Source of the DNA: Dipylidium caninum
Taxonomy: Eukaryota > Platyhelminthes > Cestoda > Cyclophyllidea > Dipylidiidae
Reading direction: 5' to 3'
NCBI GenBank assembly: GCA_017562135.1
Contig: QEYB01001046.1
Span: 1,984,001-2,048,000 of the forward strand
Length of the DNA: 64,000 nt
The translations under genes were made by a program, and so were the position numbers. The notes beneath the pieces were generated by a model, which saw nothing but the letters and a program-made list of their open reading frames with translations, was not told the origin of the DNA and searched no databases. Below, piece after piece: positions 36,521 through 51,600 of the stretch (within the stretch, counting starts at the first letter, position 1; every line of letters begins with the position of its first letter).

Positions 36521-36606
36521 ATGATGTGTAACAGTCGTGATGACGAGGATATTATAGTGGATTTACTTACGCGGAAGCTAGAAGATGAGCGATTACTCAG
36601 ATTTGA
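36521..36606 (+). CDS. Coiled-coil gene exon 1, proposed start
   Basis: Reads MMCNSRDDEDIIVDLLTRKL, then EDERLLRFE, ending in phase 2 at the donor GTAAGT (36607). The first base of the next exon (36887) completes Glu. Two Met codons occur at 36521 and 36524. An in-frame stop lies upstream at 36449, so the start is in this stretch unless an acceptor at 36533-36534 is used, in which case an earlier exon exists. The acidic opening and amphipathic helix fit the rest of the protein. Confidence 0.65.
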
Positions 36607-39600
36607 GTAAGTGTACTTCAAGTGGCTTACTTGTAAATGACAAGGATTGGCTTTTGCGAATCAGCAATTCTCAGCCAATGCGCTTTAACTACCGGGGCAT
36701 GAGATCACTGATTTGATCACGCTAGAGGTTAATGTATACACGTTGCATCAACTGATATTTTGAAATTCTAATGTTGTATAGTGTCACTTATTTAACAATA
36801 GAAAGTATATGATTTAAAATGGCAACGATAACTGTTAAGCTGATCCTGAATTTCACTCCATGGATTTTCCTATACGCATACAATAGGGTTGAAGGTCATA
36901 AAGAATGCCTGGAGAAAAAAGTATGTGAGTATGCCAATTTTATCACCCAAATGAAAAGTGGTATAATAAACCGCCTGGAATTTGCCGAATACCAAGCGCA
37001 AGCAGTAGTAAATACACATTCATCTCGGTTGACGGAGGCAAGAAAAACGATTTGCCGTCTTACCGCAGAACTAGAAGACACTCGCAAGTTCTTCGGTGCC
37101 GAAAATCATCGACTGAATACAAAAGTAATCCTCAGTCATTTTAGTTAAGAGTTGTACAACTAGAATGGTTGAAAAATCCTTTGAGGTATGATTTGCTATT
37201 GTTGGTCAACTAGCTGTGGATAAATGTTTTTCTTGCCCTGACCAAGTTCTGGAAATCAGACGATCGTCCCTGAGTATATTGACATCCGAAAAGTTTGTCA
37301 ACACGTGGAAATCATAACGCTCGTTTTACTTCACTCGGTTATGCGTCTATCCTTCTTAGAGTGAAGCTATTTTCTGTTCTAGTTAATGAAGGTTCAATGC
37401 GAGCATGAATCAAAAGTCAAGTTAATAACAAGTGAACTAAATAAAGTAAAGAGACAAAACAACGCTCTTCAAGTTGAACTTCGCGATTTGCGCTCGAAGA
37501 TCAAGGTACGGGAACATAATGATGATTGGCATACCGGTGATTAATGAAATTTGAGTTATATTCATTATGAGGAGCTCGGAAATTTCCTTTTTTTATCGTG
37601 ATATTTTGTAGGTTAATAAAAAAGAGGTAAGATTCAGTACCTTCGTTATTAGTATTCCACATACATCAAAATCCACTTTCTATGTCATTTACATATTCAT
37701 ATGCCGTGTGTTGATGCAAAAAAGACCAACAAATCTCTAGGCGGTGTATTTATGAAGGAATATATTTTCTACCACCGCTTCACCACAGACGTTTACTCAC
37801 GCCGCCGAAGAGGCAAGGACGACAATAGAAAAGCTACGGGAGAAAGAGATGCGATTTGCAGCTTCAGAAACGCACTCAGCGGAAATGCTGGCAGAAGCGC
37901 AAAATAAAGCCTCGAGACACGCCGCCCGAGTCACGAGTTTGACCACTCTTGTCGGACAACTGCGCGGACGCCTTACCGAAAGTAAGTCCCACTTCGCCAC
38001 TTCATTGTTTTAGAAAACAAAGAAAGTCTAACTGTATCCAGTCAACGCCGGTTTTTTATATATTGGCACTCTTCCTCTTACCCTAACTCTTAAAGCGAAG
38101 CTTAATTTTAGGAAACTCGAGGTTAATTTCATCGAAAGTTCTTTTTTGATTCTTCAATGAAACACTATATTATCAGTCCTAGCCTTTGGTCGCCACACAG
38201 TATGATAAAAACAGCTGGCTTTTCTTTCTCTTCTATGGGCCGTTTTCCTCAGTGAAACAAATGTGTAACCTATCTGGTGATGCCGTGGCAGATTTTCATC
38301 TATTACGACATAAAAGTAAAGTGATATGGTTTGCTGTTTTCGGAATTCTATAGTGCTAGCAGTCATTTCGTGTCAGTTCACGTATCTGTACCAGGAATGA
38401 GTGCAGGATCCGTGTTACTTATCTCGTTAACTGTTTGGTCATGTGGCAACCGTTACTCACGACAATCTATCCTTTTAAATTTGCATTCTCGTTATTACTT
38501 TGAGCTTGCAGTTTGAGCAATCTGTGGACAAATTCCATAAAGCGAAATTTAATCATTTACATATGAGTAACTTTTGGTCCGACAGGCCAGATTATCAAGA
38601 TGTTGTTGAGGACGCGTCTTACCTCCGAGTGTTCAAGAGTCGCATAGATTTTGCTATGGTTCTATCATTTTAAATTCAACTTACAATAATGGAGGCCACT
38701 ACCTTGAATTAATAAGCTTAAAACGTCCTTAGATTAAGGTTTAAAGTCGTCATTAGTTGTAGATTGGAATTGAAGAGGTACGATAACAAAAGTCACTGTT
38801 TTGCTTCTTTTTTAGCCGAGAAAGACAGAGACGAAACGAAAGATGCTCTGCAAAAGATGAAAGAAAAATCTGACAACTCGGATTCTCTTCTGATTAACAC
38901 CAAGCGTCGTTGTGTCTCTCTGAACGAACGTACAGTGAAGTTGGGAATCGAAAACGGCCACCTAAAGGATGTCATAATTGATTTGGAAACGAATGTTTCA
39001 CATTTGAAGGAGGCTCTTTCGTGCGCCAGCAAGGATTGCGAAAATTGGCAGTTTGAATGCGAAAAAGCAAATGTGAGATTGTTAAAATTTTGTTACTATA
39101 ATCTTATAAGTGGAAAGTTTGTCAACTTATGCGAAGATATATACTTCTATCGAACTGACTAAAATTTGCTGGTATTTACACTACTCTAATTAATAGATGT
39201 TTTTTTGCATTGCTATCCTGCTTTTTTGCACTGTTCTGATGAAAAGCTCTTGGCACAACGTCGCCCCGTCATGAAAGTGTTTGGGAAAAAGGCTTTGGCC
39301 CGTCGGCACCCTGACCCAGCGGTAAGCACAATCTTATCGGCGACTAGGAACTGATAAGAGCTGGAGCCGATAAAGTCTATTTTAACACACGGTTTTATGC
39401 CACACTTATTTGAGAGGCAAATGTAATTATTCCTCCTTCCACTCTGATCACGCCGTACAACCATTAAATTATAAGAATTATTTTTGAAATTTGTATTTCT
39501 CATCTTAAATTGGATGATTTGAACCAGGACTTATGTACAAACAAGTTTATTTATCAACTTACTTACTCACTTGATTACTAGTTAGTTCAGCAACACGTCC

Positions 39601-42600
39601 AGCAAACTCCATGCAAATAGACGCTTTTGTGGCGTTTGTGGGCCAAGTTTAAGTTGAGATGTTTGTAGCCGCGCAGAAGTATACCATTCAACGCCGGAAT
39701 TAAGGAATACTGTAATACTGTAATACTGTATGTAAAATATGTCGTTTCTTAAAATATCTATGTGTGGGATGTGCGTCTCGCAATGTACTCGAATTTGTCC
39801 AGTAATCAAAACTCTTTTACGAATTTTTTTTCATTTAAAGAGTGATTAAAAAGTGTCACGTTAGACGACGTGTTATTCTTAGCTCAGATTCCGCTTTTTA
39901 TGCATATCCGGAGTCCTTCCCCTCGTATATGAAAAAGAAATTGGACCTTTTTTCTCATGGCCTCAAAGCGTTCACGTGCGCTCGTGGCCACTTATCCACC
40001 AAATTTCTGCGACAGACCACTTACTTTGGCCGTGGCGACACTCCAGGTAGCAATATTTAAATGAGAGCCTAAGGTAGTATCGGGGTTTTTAGTGCAAAGG
40101 GGCGCTGCTTGGTTCTCCTGATAAAATGGGTGCTATTGTTCATTCACTAGTGAGTCGTGCAATAGCCTATTTTTCGCTTCTGAACCTAAAGGTAGGAGAA
40201 AGTTTGTAAGGTTAGCGAATACAGATAAGTTAAAGTTCTCCTTTCAGGAGTATACTAAAGGCCAATTTCAGTCTTTTTAGCAATCCAAGCCTTGCTTGAA
40301 AATTATCCCTCCTCTCAAGTTTCTTTAGGAAATGAGGATTTTTTTGACTATGCATGGAGACGTCCACTGGTAGTTTATGAAAACTTATTTTGCACCAACA
40401 AACTACACGTTAAGTACACTTTTATGCAGAAATTCAGTTTCACGGGTTTGGATATCTCGAGAAGTGGTCAACAGTGGGACTTTCTTAATTTTGTCCTACA
40501 TCCGCCTAAAGTGAGTTTTCCTCCCTTTCGAAAGATGACTCTCACGAAACAGACACGATGATGCCCATCGTAAGAGCCTGTTCAACGGCTCTTGCTACGC
40601 AAAAGCGTGCTTTTGCAGTACGTATCTCTCAGCCATGCTTGCTGTAAAACTAACGAAATTATTATTTTATCCGCTAGGACATTCGCATAGAGTAGGAATT
40701 TAGTAGATTATATTCTCATATCTCTAAGGAGACGTCGACCTCTACTCGTCTCCCGAAGTCAGTACGGTCAAACTCCAGAGATTGTTCTGCATTTTCAGTA
40801 AATCGTCTTTTAGGTTGCCCCAGATCCACATATGTTGAGATACCGAGTGTTCGAGCGATGGTGCGATGGACGTTATTTTGCCACATTTTGTGACAGTATG
40901 AACGCAGGTGATTGAAGTAAGGCCATGGCTCGTTAGTGTCGGTAGTTAGTTGCAAGCCTAAACATAGGGGAATTATTCAGACAATTCTAATCTTGCCTTT
41001 ATTCTTTTCTATTAACAAGGTTAAGGTGGAACAACTGACGGCTGCGTTGGTTAACGTCTCGCCTCACCACGAGTCGGCAGTGATTGCGGAAAAGGAATGG
41101 GTTGAGACATTGCGAGCGGAGGTACGAAAGCTGAGGCAAGAGGTGGTGCAGTTGGCGACGCACCAGAGGGAAGTAACGCGTTCGCCAGCGGTGGAGGAGG
41201 ATGGACGATCGGGAGGTCCTCGCACCTGTCCTCACCTTGCTGATGAGCATATGAGTGGCCTCGTTAAGCGTGTTGACGTAAGTTTTAAGGTTTGAATAAT
41301 GGGCAAGTGAGACGAGTTGCTGCCCAGTTAGAGGTTTTGTGTTGATGGAAAGGATAAAAAGAACCTTACGAAATCTCTTGCACTGAAGCGGTATTTTGTT
41401 TGATAAATGGCCCTTGAAGGAGTTGATCGGTGTTTTTTTATAGTACTGTCAATCACATTTTTTTGTTTCGTTGAATACACTAATGGTCAAGATACCAGAA
41501 TAGGGTTGCCTAGACGGTTCAAACCGATCTGAAATGTCTAATCGTAAAAAAAATCATAACTGCCTCCAATTATACTAAAAAGTTGAGATTTGAAAGGTCG
41601 GTACTAGAATCACACGAAATTGGTTGGGTGACGTCGTCAAGTTAACAATTTGTTTCTATTTACCTTCACTGGTTTAAATAGTTGATTTTTGTTTACTAAG
41701 AGTGGTAAATTTAGGCAAATGAGTGGCTCTTTACCACTCCCATGATTCCGAGTGACAGCGATCCCAATCAAGCCAGGTTTGTGGCTAAAGACGTGTCCAA
41801 AATAGAAAGTGTCAGAACCAACGCTTTGGAGCCTGTGAAATGCTAAAACTTCATGGCCCTTTTCATTTGATGGCCAGTTTTTCCGTGTACCCTACTCTAC
41901 TATAATAAAACCTAGAATCACAGTTGTAGAGCACTTTTACTCGCGTATTTTTACGCATCTCCAGGTAAGACGTATTCGACCTAATTCAGACAGAAGTATG
42001 ATTTGGTATGTCTCACCTTTTTTCATCAGAATTTACTGCAGATCTCGCAAATTCCCTTCAGCTTTCACTCTTTTATCTTCCTTAAGACAAAATTTGCATG
42101 TATGTGTCCTCTTGGAAGAGGAAAATACGCTAGCCTTTTTCAGTTGACAAAGTGGGATATTAACTGTTAACGGGAATAAGAAGTGGCTTTCGTAAGGGCC
42201 TTTTTTTATTTTCATGTGAACTTCCCTACCGCGTGGCGAATATAGTCGACAGCTCCTTATGTGACAGTGGAACAGGGCCGAAAGTTCCTCACAGGATTGT
42301 GATTATTTGTTGAAGGCGCGTGAGAAAGATGGTCACCCAGGGTGCACTCAGGAGGAAATTGTATATTAGAATAGGCGTTTTGTTTTCCTCCGGCTCTCGA
42401 GCATGATAGCAGTGCGTGATTTGTACTTTCTACCCGTCTTCAATCTGAAATAGCGAGTAATTGAAAAGTATTGTTTGTCCTAAATTCTCCTTTAAGCCGT
42501 TTTGAAATAATTGTGAGTGGGCATAATTTCAATGATTTAAGTGTAATTTAAGGGTACGTCAGACTGAAAAGGCCAACAAAATCATAAACACTTCTGCTAC

Positions 42601-45600
42601 AATTTGCACTTTACCTGCAACATTTATCAACTCTTCGTACGCCACTTTTTTTAGGATTTTAAGTGCGACGCTGTTGTATAGAGAGAAGCGGAGGAACTAA
42701 TCTTAAATCCTCTTACTAATTTTAGGTTGAGTTGTAACGATGAAATGATAGATATCAACCATCGCGAAATGCGGGAACTAGCCTTTCGGCTCTTATTTTC
42801 CCTCTACCTTCAGTATTTTGTTAGCTACACATAAATTTGAAGAGAGTATTGAAGTAATTTGGCACAGTCGAGAGGGTCATGCCATACGAAAATTGTTTTG
42901 AATCAGCACTTTTTATTAAATTGAATAATAATTTCGATGTAAAGCACAGCGGTCACGCGTTCAACACGTCCTAGTGGATTCAAAAGTGTGTATTTGTAAC
43001 TTTTTCCTATCATTTACGCATTTCACTTCCTTAATAATTGGAGAGATGAGCACTTTGGTCACATATGATTAAACTGATTTAAAATATATTTCATATCCAG
43101 TTGAAGTAATTTTATTGAGGAGGCCATGGAGACTTGTTGATGAATCTGATGATTTTGGCTGTCTTAATAGCATTTTCTAGAAAACCCCTCCAAACACTCT
43201 CATGCACAAAGCAAGTTAATTAATAAGATCTTGATTTGTACAAAGTGATTACCCGTTTGCATACAACAGCCTACGGGCGTAAATGAACAGCTCGAACGCC
43301 TCTCATGCGGGTTGTGTTGGGGAACTAAAAGGAACGATGTCTTGCCGTGGCTTTATCTGTAATTTTGGTAAAATAAATGGCATTCTATACTTTGCTATTC
43401 TCTTACCATCACAACCCCTTAACGACAATGTAACTCAGCTGTTTTTGCTTCCATGTGGATACCCCCTCAAAGCCTAAAGTCAGATTGGCTCATTAAGCCT
43501 TACAGGAACACATTAAAGAATTAATTCTGTCCTAAGTACGCTTTTTCGAAAGAGAGTTTGCATCATACGCTGTGCTCCCTCGCCAATTCCATTCTCCACA
43601 AGGCTCTCTGCCGCGAGAGGGACACACTGCTCCTGCAACTCTCCGATCAACAGTCACTGCACAATGAGTGGGACGAGTTCCTCGACGCAATCGAGACTCT
43701 CGTGGGCCATTTAGTGAACAGTGTGCAACATGAATACAAGGCTATGAAAAGTGAAATGACCTCCCAAATATCGGCCCGTGAAAAACTTGTGAAAGAGGTA
43801 AACTCCCCCACAGGCCTAAGTCACGTTTATAAACCTTTTGTTTCTCCGGCTCTTCTTTACCCGTAGACAGAATTTTGTGGCTCCTTACTATAAATAACTT
43901 GTGGTAAAAACAGTGGAATTATTGTTTACTTTTGTCTTGACATTTCACTCAATTTAAAAAGACTCGTAAATCATTATTTCACCTTCGAAATATACTGCCC
44001 ATTTAAACGATTACTAAATTGTCCGGAACCGTCCACAGATTCGCCTCAACTATACAGTGAACGCCTGACGGATGCCTTTTCTCGATTCCTACAATTTATT
44101 GTCAGAAGAAGTTAATGAAGGGATTTATTTACCCATTAGAAATGATATTGGGCGCTGAGCTCAGAAATAGAAAAAACATTGGCAACCAAACCCATACAAG
44201 TTTTGGGCAATACTAAGTGTAGCGTTGAATCCTCCATCGTAAATACCGGAATGGACTTGATTCACATTATTTCTTCGGGTTCGGCTGGCAGAATGAAGCC
44301 GCTCCTATTGAGATGAACTCACTTTTAGTGGCTCGCAAATGGGAAACCTTCTGTCGCAAAACTCAATTAGGGACAACAGTTTTCTGAAACCGAGAATATG
44401 TGATTATAGTCTTTTTAAAAAAGTTCAGACTAAACTTCAAAAACGGAGCCACCGTTTTGAGTAAATCAGTAGGTAAATTAGGAGGCTTTATTCGAAATGG
44501 GAGCCCAGAAGGTGGCGTATTCTTTGCTTTAATTTCCAAGTTTAGTCGTTAGTCCAAAGTTTTAGCTCTTGCCATCTTGGATGCGTTAATTTCCCAAACT
44601 TTCTAAATAATGTGAACTAGGAACAAATTTTCACACTTGCCAACGGTTAGATTCACTATTTTTCATAAGGTCAAAAGTAGTGAGAGGCTACTCTTAACTC
44701 ACAAAGGAGCCAAGTTAGACTTGTATGAAACCTTCAAGATAACAAATTAAGGTCGAAAATCAAATATGCAGCCCTTATTATCATCTGCTAACCTCTAAAA
44801 ATACTTAAAGATGAAAGTTTGAAGTTGAATTTAATGAGGTTGATACCCTCACTTGCAACGAACCACTGGGCATCTGTACACATTTAGTTTTTTTCATGAG
44901 AAAAGCGTGAAGAAGATGAACCAGGTAAATGCAAATGGGAGAGGTGAGCTCGTCGGCTGATTCGAAGACTACAAAAGTTGGAAATACTTTGAAAGGTATT
45001 TTTTCTGTTGGATAACGTAAGGTACTCTCTCCTACCGAAATATTCCAGCTGAAAAATCGTTTGTGCCTGATGAAGTAAGAAGTCGGTATATCACTTCAAT
45101 ATATACCTCAAAAAATGAATCATAAGATGAAATTAGTGACATCTTTTAATTGATAAGTAAGAAAACCTGTGATAACTGTGATTTTTCTGCGGATTTGGAA
45201 AATTAAGAGCTCAAATTCGAAGGCACCTGGATAGGCTATTTTGGCATTTTCTGATATGGAATAAAACCCGGAGCTAAACTTTCGACAAATGCTTTTTTTG
45301 TTCCAGCTAGAAGCCAAGAAGACTCAAATCGACAACCTCATAGCAGATCGGGAGGCTCTCTGGAAGTCACTAAAGGAACAAACTGGTAAGGTAGAGAGCT
45401 GTAATCTCGACATGGAACGTCTCCAGACGGAGCTCACAGCCACCCGTGAGAAGCTGCACAGCGTCGGAAAAGAACACGAGAAAGCGCTCATCTCGTTGCG
45501 TCAGGCGGAGCAATGTTTAGTCGAGCAAAGGAGCACTTTCTGTAATCGAATGAAAGAACTAGAAGATGAGGTCATACTTCGACAACGCGAGGTATTTTCG

Positions 45601-48600
45601 TACGTATCTTTGCAGTGTTTGTTTTGCATCAAAAGTTGGAATACGATATTTCAACACACTTGTATTTTAAGCGAGGACTGGAGAAAATCTCGTTCGGGTT
45701 TTTGGTGGCGTAGTTAGAAGTAGATACTTTTACGCGGTTCGTCGCTTTCTTACTAAAAGCGTGGGCTTATCACAAGAGCCCTGAAGCTTTAATTTTTAGT
45801 TTGTTCGCTATTGCTTATGTGTGGTTTTCTGAGTTTTTCCCTTGTATATCTATTGCATTCCGCACTTACCAAGTAACTAAACTAATGCTTCTTACATGGT
45901 GTGCAACGTGGATTGTATTTCTGCAGCTGAAGTCCATCAATTCAAGCCTCTGCCTCCGCTAGTAAAACTTGCCTCATAGTTGTTACTCGTAGTTGAGGGC
46001 ACCAATCTGTACTCGCTTCGTGCTTACCCAAAGGTATTTTCTGGATTTTTCCACTGAGTTGATTCACCTCATCTTAACAACCAGCGAGGCTCTAAGTCAA
46101 ACCCTTGACGAAAAATAGCGGGAAGAATGCTTCTATTCGCTTCGTTCGAAAATCATTATGAGGGCGGTGTTGTGTCATTATTGTGGCACTACTTTGCCAA
46201 GATAAAAATAAGGCCTCAAGTCACCTCTGTTTTCTGTTGTATGCACCAAGAATAGTCGTTCAAATTAGAACGAATTTGCCGTTGTACGGGTGCCGCTCGT
46301 ACACTCATTCCTTTTCGTCGTAAACTAATTTAGTGTTGTGTCCGTCGTAAAAGTACTATGCTTCCAAACATCAAAGGCATGTTAGCATCGCTTAGGCGCA
46401 TGTTGTCAAATGAAACAACAAATGTGATTTTGTCGTGATGCCCCGAACTTTTGTGTTTTTTGAAAAATAGAGGAACAAATTTAACACTTGCCACCAACTT
46501 CGTAACAAAATTAGGCATAACTCGGAGTCAAAACTTTTCACAAAGTGGTAGGTCACTCAACTGTTTAGGTTATAATTTCGTAATTCAACTCGAAGTAGAC
46601 CGTGTGGTGGATTTAGGTTTCATGGCCATACATGGTGGAGCAATTTACAATTCCGCACTTTCTTCAACTGATTTTTGACTAGTTCCCTCTCCTCGCCTTC
46701 TGCATTCCTAGTTTCTCTCTCCACATCCTGCCCAGTAAGATAGTTTTTTTCCTATTATTAAGCCTAATAAAATAATTTATATGCCAATTCCATCGGACGA
46801 ATATGGCTCCCCTCGTATGCGGAAAGAGCCCTGGACAATCGCAACAATTGGGCAAATTACTCGCCACAATTCTGCATCACTAAGTTATTTTGCTCTCCCG
46901 AGTTTTGCCAGACAAAATCATTTTCAGATTTTCTCAGAACAATTTGTGTCCTCTTCTTTCGTACCTTCATGGTCTTTTACGGTAGCACTTCTCGCCTCCA
47001 TGTTTAAGGCGGACTTGGCGCATGCATCATCATATTCCAGTTATAAACAAGGTGTCATTCACATTAATTTCACTTTCATGTATGATGGTCAACGGCGCGA
47101 GGAACTTCCGTTTTCGCGACGGTCATCGAAATTCCCTATTCGTAGTACAAAGGCAGATGTTAATTGGTTTACGTGTTGCTCTTAGGTGGCTCACCAACTA
47201 GCCGTGGTGCCTACGTCACCGCAGACGACTTGGGTGTCTACGCCTGGTGTGATCCTAGCAGCACATTGAAATGTCAAGAGAGGCACCAGTGAAGTCATCG
47301 ACGTAATAACACGCGCAGCGGGGTATACCCACTTGCTCGTGCTAATAATAGTTTCTCTTGACGCCGATATCTGTGTGCTAGGGCATTCCACCGCATCGAC
47401 CCATCGACGTTGGAGATGACCAAGAGCGCCGCACCGATTTGCGACTTGTCTCAACTTGTATTCTTCTCCCAACAGAACGATTCTTTTCCCATCTGGCTCC
47501 GCCTGTTGTCACTAATTATCACTTTTTGAAGGATAATTATTTTGGTGGTTGTCAGTTTCACATGAGCCATCCTCATTACGAACTAACACCGTTACTCAAA
47601 ACTCAGAATCATGCTGACTTTGTTTCCATTTAAAAAAAAAATATTTTTTAATTCAGCAATTTCCTCAAGTGATTTCAATTTTTCTTATTTTCCAGTCTTA
47701 TAAATTGGCAGTGTACATTTTTATCATCACTGATGATGCTAGCAATTCTCCCCACAGAATAGTCATTTATAGCTTGTGATATTGAAGTCACCTACATAAC
47801 ACTTAGTTTTTCGCCTTCTTCACACAATTTCTACGCACCAGTTTAATGAATCCACAATCACTCCACGTCAGGAGTTAAGGTTCCATCAGTATTTACCCTT
47901 GACGAAGCCTAATTTGTGGATGTGGTCTTCTAACGCCACGTTAATACCACTCTGAGTTCGGCTCTTGATTGTACAACTCTGAATGAACCTTCTTTTCAGA
48001 CCCATTGCCACACACGGTGGTTGACTTAACTTATATTATTAATTGCCGCAATCTCCTCAAATGACTTTTGGCGGAACCGATAGTTGTTACGTGTTTCTTC
48101 AACGTGTCTACTTGGTCCATGGTACCGTCTCTGCAAAGTTAAAGCCACCTCACTGTTTTCATCATATTCGGTACTGCCCCAGGCCTCCTCCCCTTTCCAT
48201 AATATGCCTCAGCCTAACACAAACGGTCGAGCGATTTTCACCAGTTATTGTGCTTATGGAGTATTTCTTGTGATTTAACTTATCTGCTAGCCTATGCGAA
48301 ATATGATTTTGTATTTTATTAACAAGCATCTATTCCATTCAGTTATATGAAACCATTTACTTGAGCTTAACTTATTTAACTTCATTTTGTCTTTTTTCTC
48401 TCGATATCCAAATCGCTGAATGCTGCTAAAGCGTCTATCGCTTTTGAAAATACCTAATCCTTCATCATTTCCTCTATTTCAATCCCAGTTAGAATTTTTA
48501 ACTCTCTAAGAATTTTCTGTTAATGTCCCAGATTTCCTTTTTTTGGTTCTTTCAAGTTAACATTTGCACGGACACCGACGCCTACCCAAGTCTGTCCGTA

Positions 48601-51600
48601 CTAAGGAATGGTTTATCCTTATTTACTCCCATCAAGTCATGTGTAAACTGTCGTCAACTAAATCGTCTACATGTCTTTGTACCATTCGCAGTGATAAAAA
48701 ACGGTTTCATGCCCAAAACAGACTTTTCACGAAACATTTAAAATTTATGTTATTTTGATTTGTACTAAATGTTCGATTCTTTGAACGCTTCAAATGCTAG
48801 TAATGGTTTGCCTTTCATTTTACTCACCTTTATTCAATCATTCTTCTATGGGAAAGTCGTTCGCTGGTATAAAAGTCACCTTCATGTTCGCGACCCACTA
48901 CATTTGGGCTTTCTTCCCACACAGATTTTCTTCGGTTATCGAGTTCCATATTTTAAAAGTTCATTGGCTATGTCATTGATGGTTTGTATCCCTTTTATTA
49001 CAGCTCCAAGAGATAAAATTCCAGTCCGACAAAAAACTTGCGGAACTTAAGGCCGAGATGGCTGAAGTACGAATGGGGACTGCGCGGATCGTCGCGACAA
49101 CAAAGTGTGTCGATCGGGACGATAGGATGAACCGCGAAGCAATGGAAGTGAGAGCGCTGGCAGAGACGCGAAAATTGCGAGTTCTACTTGAGGAGCGTGA
49201 CGCCGAGTTGGCTCACTTGAAAGCCATCTCGCAGGAGCGTGCTCACCTCATTGAAGCACGGGCTACTGAACTCGCCGACCTTCATGTAGGCAATTGTTTT
49301 AAAAGTTTTTTTTTGGAAAATTACATGGATTCACCTAAATACCGAAAGCAAAGGAGAAACGAGCATTTCTTTAGTTATTTTTAACAGCTCTAATGTAATC
49401 AGAACATCAAGTAGTGGACCGGGTTTATCCCTATATCGAAATAGAATAAGAACTTCCGGGAGAATAAGTGAAATGGATGCAACAAATAATGCATAAAAAC
49501 GAAAGAGAATGATCGCCTGAATGGAATTGATAAAGTTTTACCAATTGAGAGCTATAAATGTTAGCGCAAACGAGCGGAGTTAATCTGGGGAGACAGTGAA
49601 CGACTTTGAGAGGCGAAGGGTAATCAATTGTAGAAACGAATTTGGGGAAATCGCGCTGCAAATTCATCTTTTAGCAATACCCTCAGGGAGACTTTATAGA
49701 CTTTCGTAAGAAGGAAGGCTAACTAACAGAAAAGAGACAAGGATTCCGAAATGGGATAGCATGATTTGGAACATTACTATTAGCCCCTTAAAGGGCTCTC
49801 CTTTGCTCCTTTCCTTGACTCCACATCGGGTGCTCATGATCCGACTAATGCAATTCTAGTAGGGGTCAAATGGGATTTTGTAGAGAATTGCTTGAAAGAG
49901 ATCGGACCATAATGCAGAAGGTCTCAGGGGAGGATAAATGAATTTAGAATACTTCATTCTTTGGGTTTACCAAACCAAATAATTGCCTCGCTTCTTGTTT
50001 TTGTGACAGGGTACACCCTAGTCCCCGATCCCTTTCTTCTTTTCAGTCAGGTTGTGTGCATCAACAGAGCTCGGAACTCACATTTCCTCATTGTGAAACT
50101 ATTAAACTAGGCTATTCTCATCGCCTTCTTAACGAGTCGGGACAGTTACTTAAGCTACGGATAATAGTATATGGTATTTGTTCGGCGCATTTTTCAGCTT
50201 TGATTGCTGTAACTGAATCAGAAAGAGATCAAACATTGGGGGGTCTTTTTGACATGGTAATCCAACATTCAGATTATGAGACGGTGTAATGTCTTCCTCC
50301 TTCACCGGTCTTATGTGCCCAAGCCATGAGTTTCACATGTTCTTTCCCGAAATTGCGTTTTTTGTTGCATGGATGACTTGTCCATGCATGAGTCAGGGAG
50401 GGTTGGACCAGTCCATCACCACCTGGAGACCTCTTTTAGACCCCTGAATATGAAAAAGCACTCACCGCACCCATCCTCTCACAGGCGCTGGTCTACACCG
50501 CTTTCTCACCATTCCCGATGGCACTTTTTTCCTTGCTTCTTTCTTGCCGTCGTGTTTGGGTTTTGACGCGTCACTTTTGTCAGTCGAACTGAGTTTGTTC
50601 ACTATTAGCAGGTTCAGTAATAGAATATGTAACCTAACATTGCTCCTGGGGTGACGAAACAAGCATTTCCATGTGGTTATGATGTCAAACTAAAGTAAGA
50701 AATCCACGACATTGACGAACGGACTAAGGGTTGGTATTGACGCCAATAGTAAATGGGGTTGTCGTTTGCTCTGGCAACTCATTAGCCTATGTCCTCATCC
50801 AAAACGTACTTATCATACATACGACATTAACTTCACTTGCTCGACCACTTCGAAATAGCATTGTTGAAGAATACTCATTAACATATTTTGGTCTTGCAGT
50901 CTCACGACTACACGTTACTTTACCATTTATACAGTTTTTATTTATGAAAGAAAAGCAAGTCGCGTCCACTTTTAGTGCTTTAGCACTTGGTTTTCTCTAA
51001 TTTCATCTTGTCATGCGAATGACAGACATGGCATTTACGGAAATATGAGCCGGGACCTACAGGTAGGGGCTCGAGACCTCACAAGCAGAAATACGCACAA
51101 GACTAAGGGTTAGACGATTTACATAGAGAGATATAAATTTGTGTACCACGATTTCCGTATTCTTGTCGTAAGGCGTCAAATTGGAGTGATATCTGGTGTT
51201 TATTTTGAAGAGACGGTTGTTTGGAACACTGTTTTTGTTGACGTTACTCTTCGACAGACTTGTTGTCAGGGCGGACTTTGCACTTGTTAGTCTGATCAAG
51301 GAACAAAAAAGCACTTTTTAATTCCAATTTTAGCAAAATTCTGGTAATCTCCGCCCATTCCGTTCGTGGATGCTCCATAATACCCTCGGTGTGTCAGTAC
51401 TTTTTCCCATAAGGACACATGACGTTAAAGAGCGTACCGCCTAGCCTTGAAAGTGGGACCTGAGCCATGGTGGTAACCTTGCTAGGAGCACGTGATAATT
51501 TCACAGTTACACCGGCCTTCCGTCTCGTGGATATTTATATTTCAGGATGTGATGAACCTTAGTTTCCGGCCTTAAACGGGCTTAGTGTCTGTCGTTTTCA

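Larger units (their letters stand above)
36607..41019 (+). other. Introns 1 to 5 of the coiled-coil gene
   Basis: The introns at 36607-36886, 37125-37382, 37506-37788, 37982-38815 and 39073-41019 are AT-rich. The last holds three tandem AATACTGT units at 39706-39729. No other gene was seen. Confidence 0.7.
41278..49003 (+). other. Introns between exons 6 and 9 of the coiled-coil gene
   Basis: Introns 41278-43602, 43798-45306 and 45592-49003 are AT-rich with no repeats of note. Acceptor-led open frames such as 42028-42170 and 45928-45961 do not continue the coiled coil and are not called. An open frame of 134 codons at 46781-47185 has no recognisable features. Confidence 0.65.

Noticed and set aside
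42028..42170. Open frame behind a good acceptor in a coiled-coil gene intron
   Set aside because: The product is Phe- and Cys-rich without heptads, and no donor closes it in phase.
46781..47185. 134-codon open frame on the + strand within a coiled-coil gene intron
   Set aside because: It has no heptads, no recognised motif and no matching splice sites, so it is probably chance.
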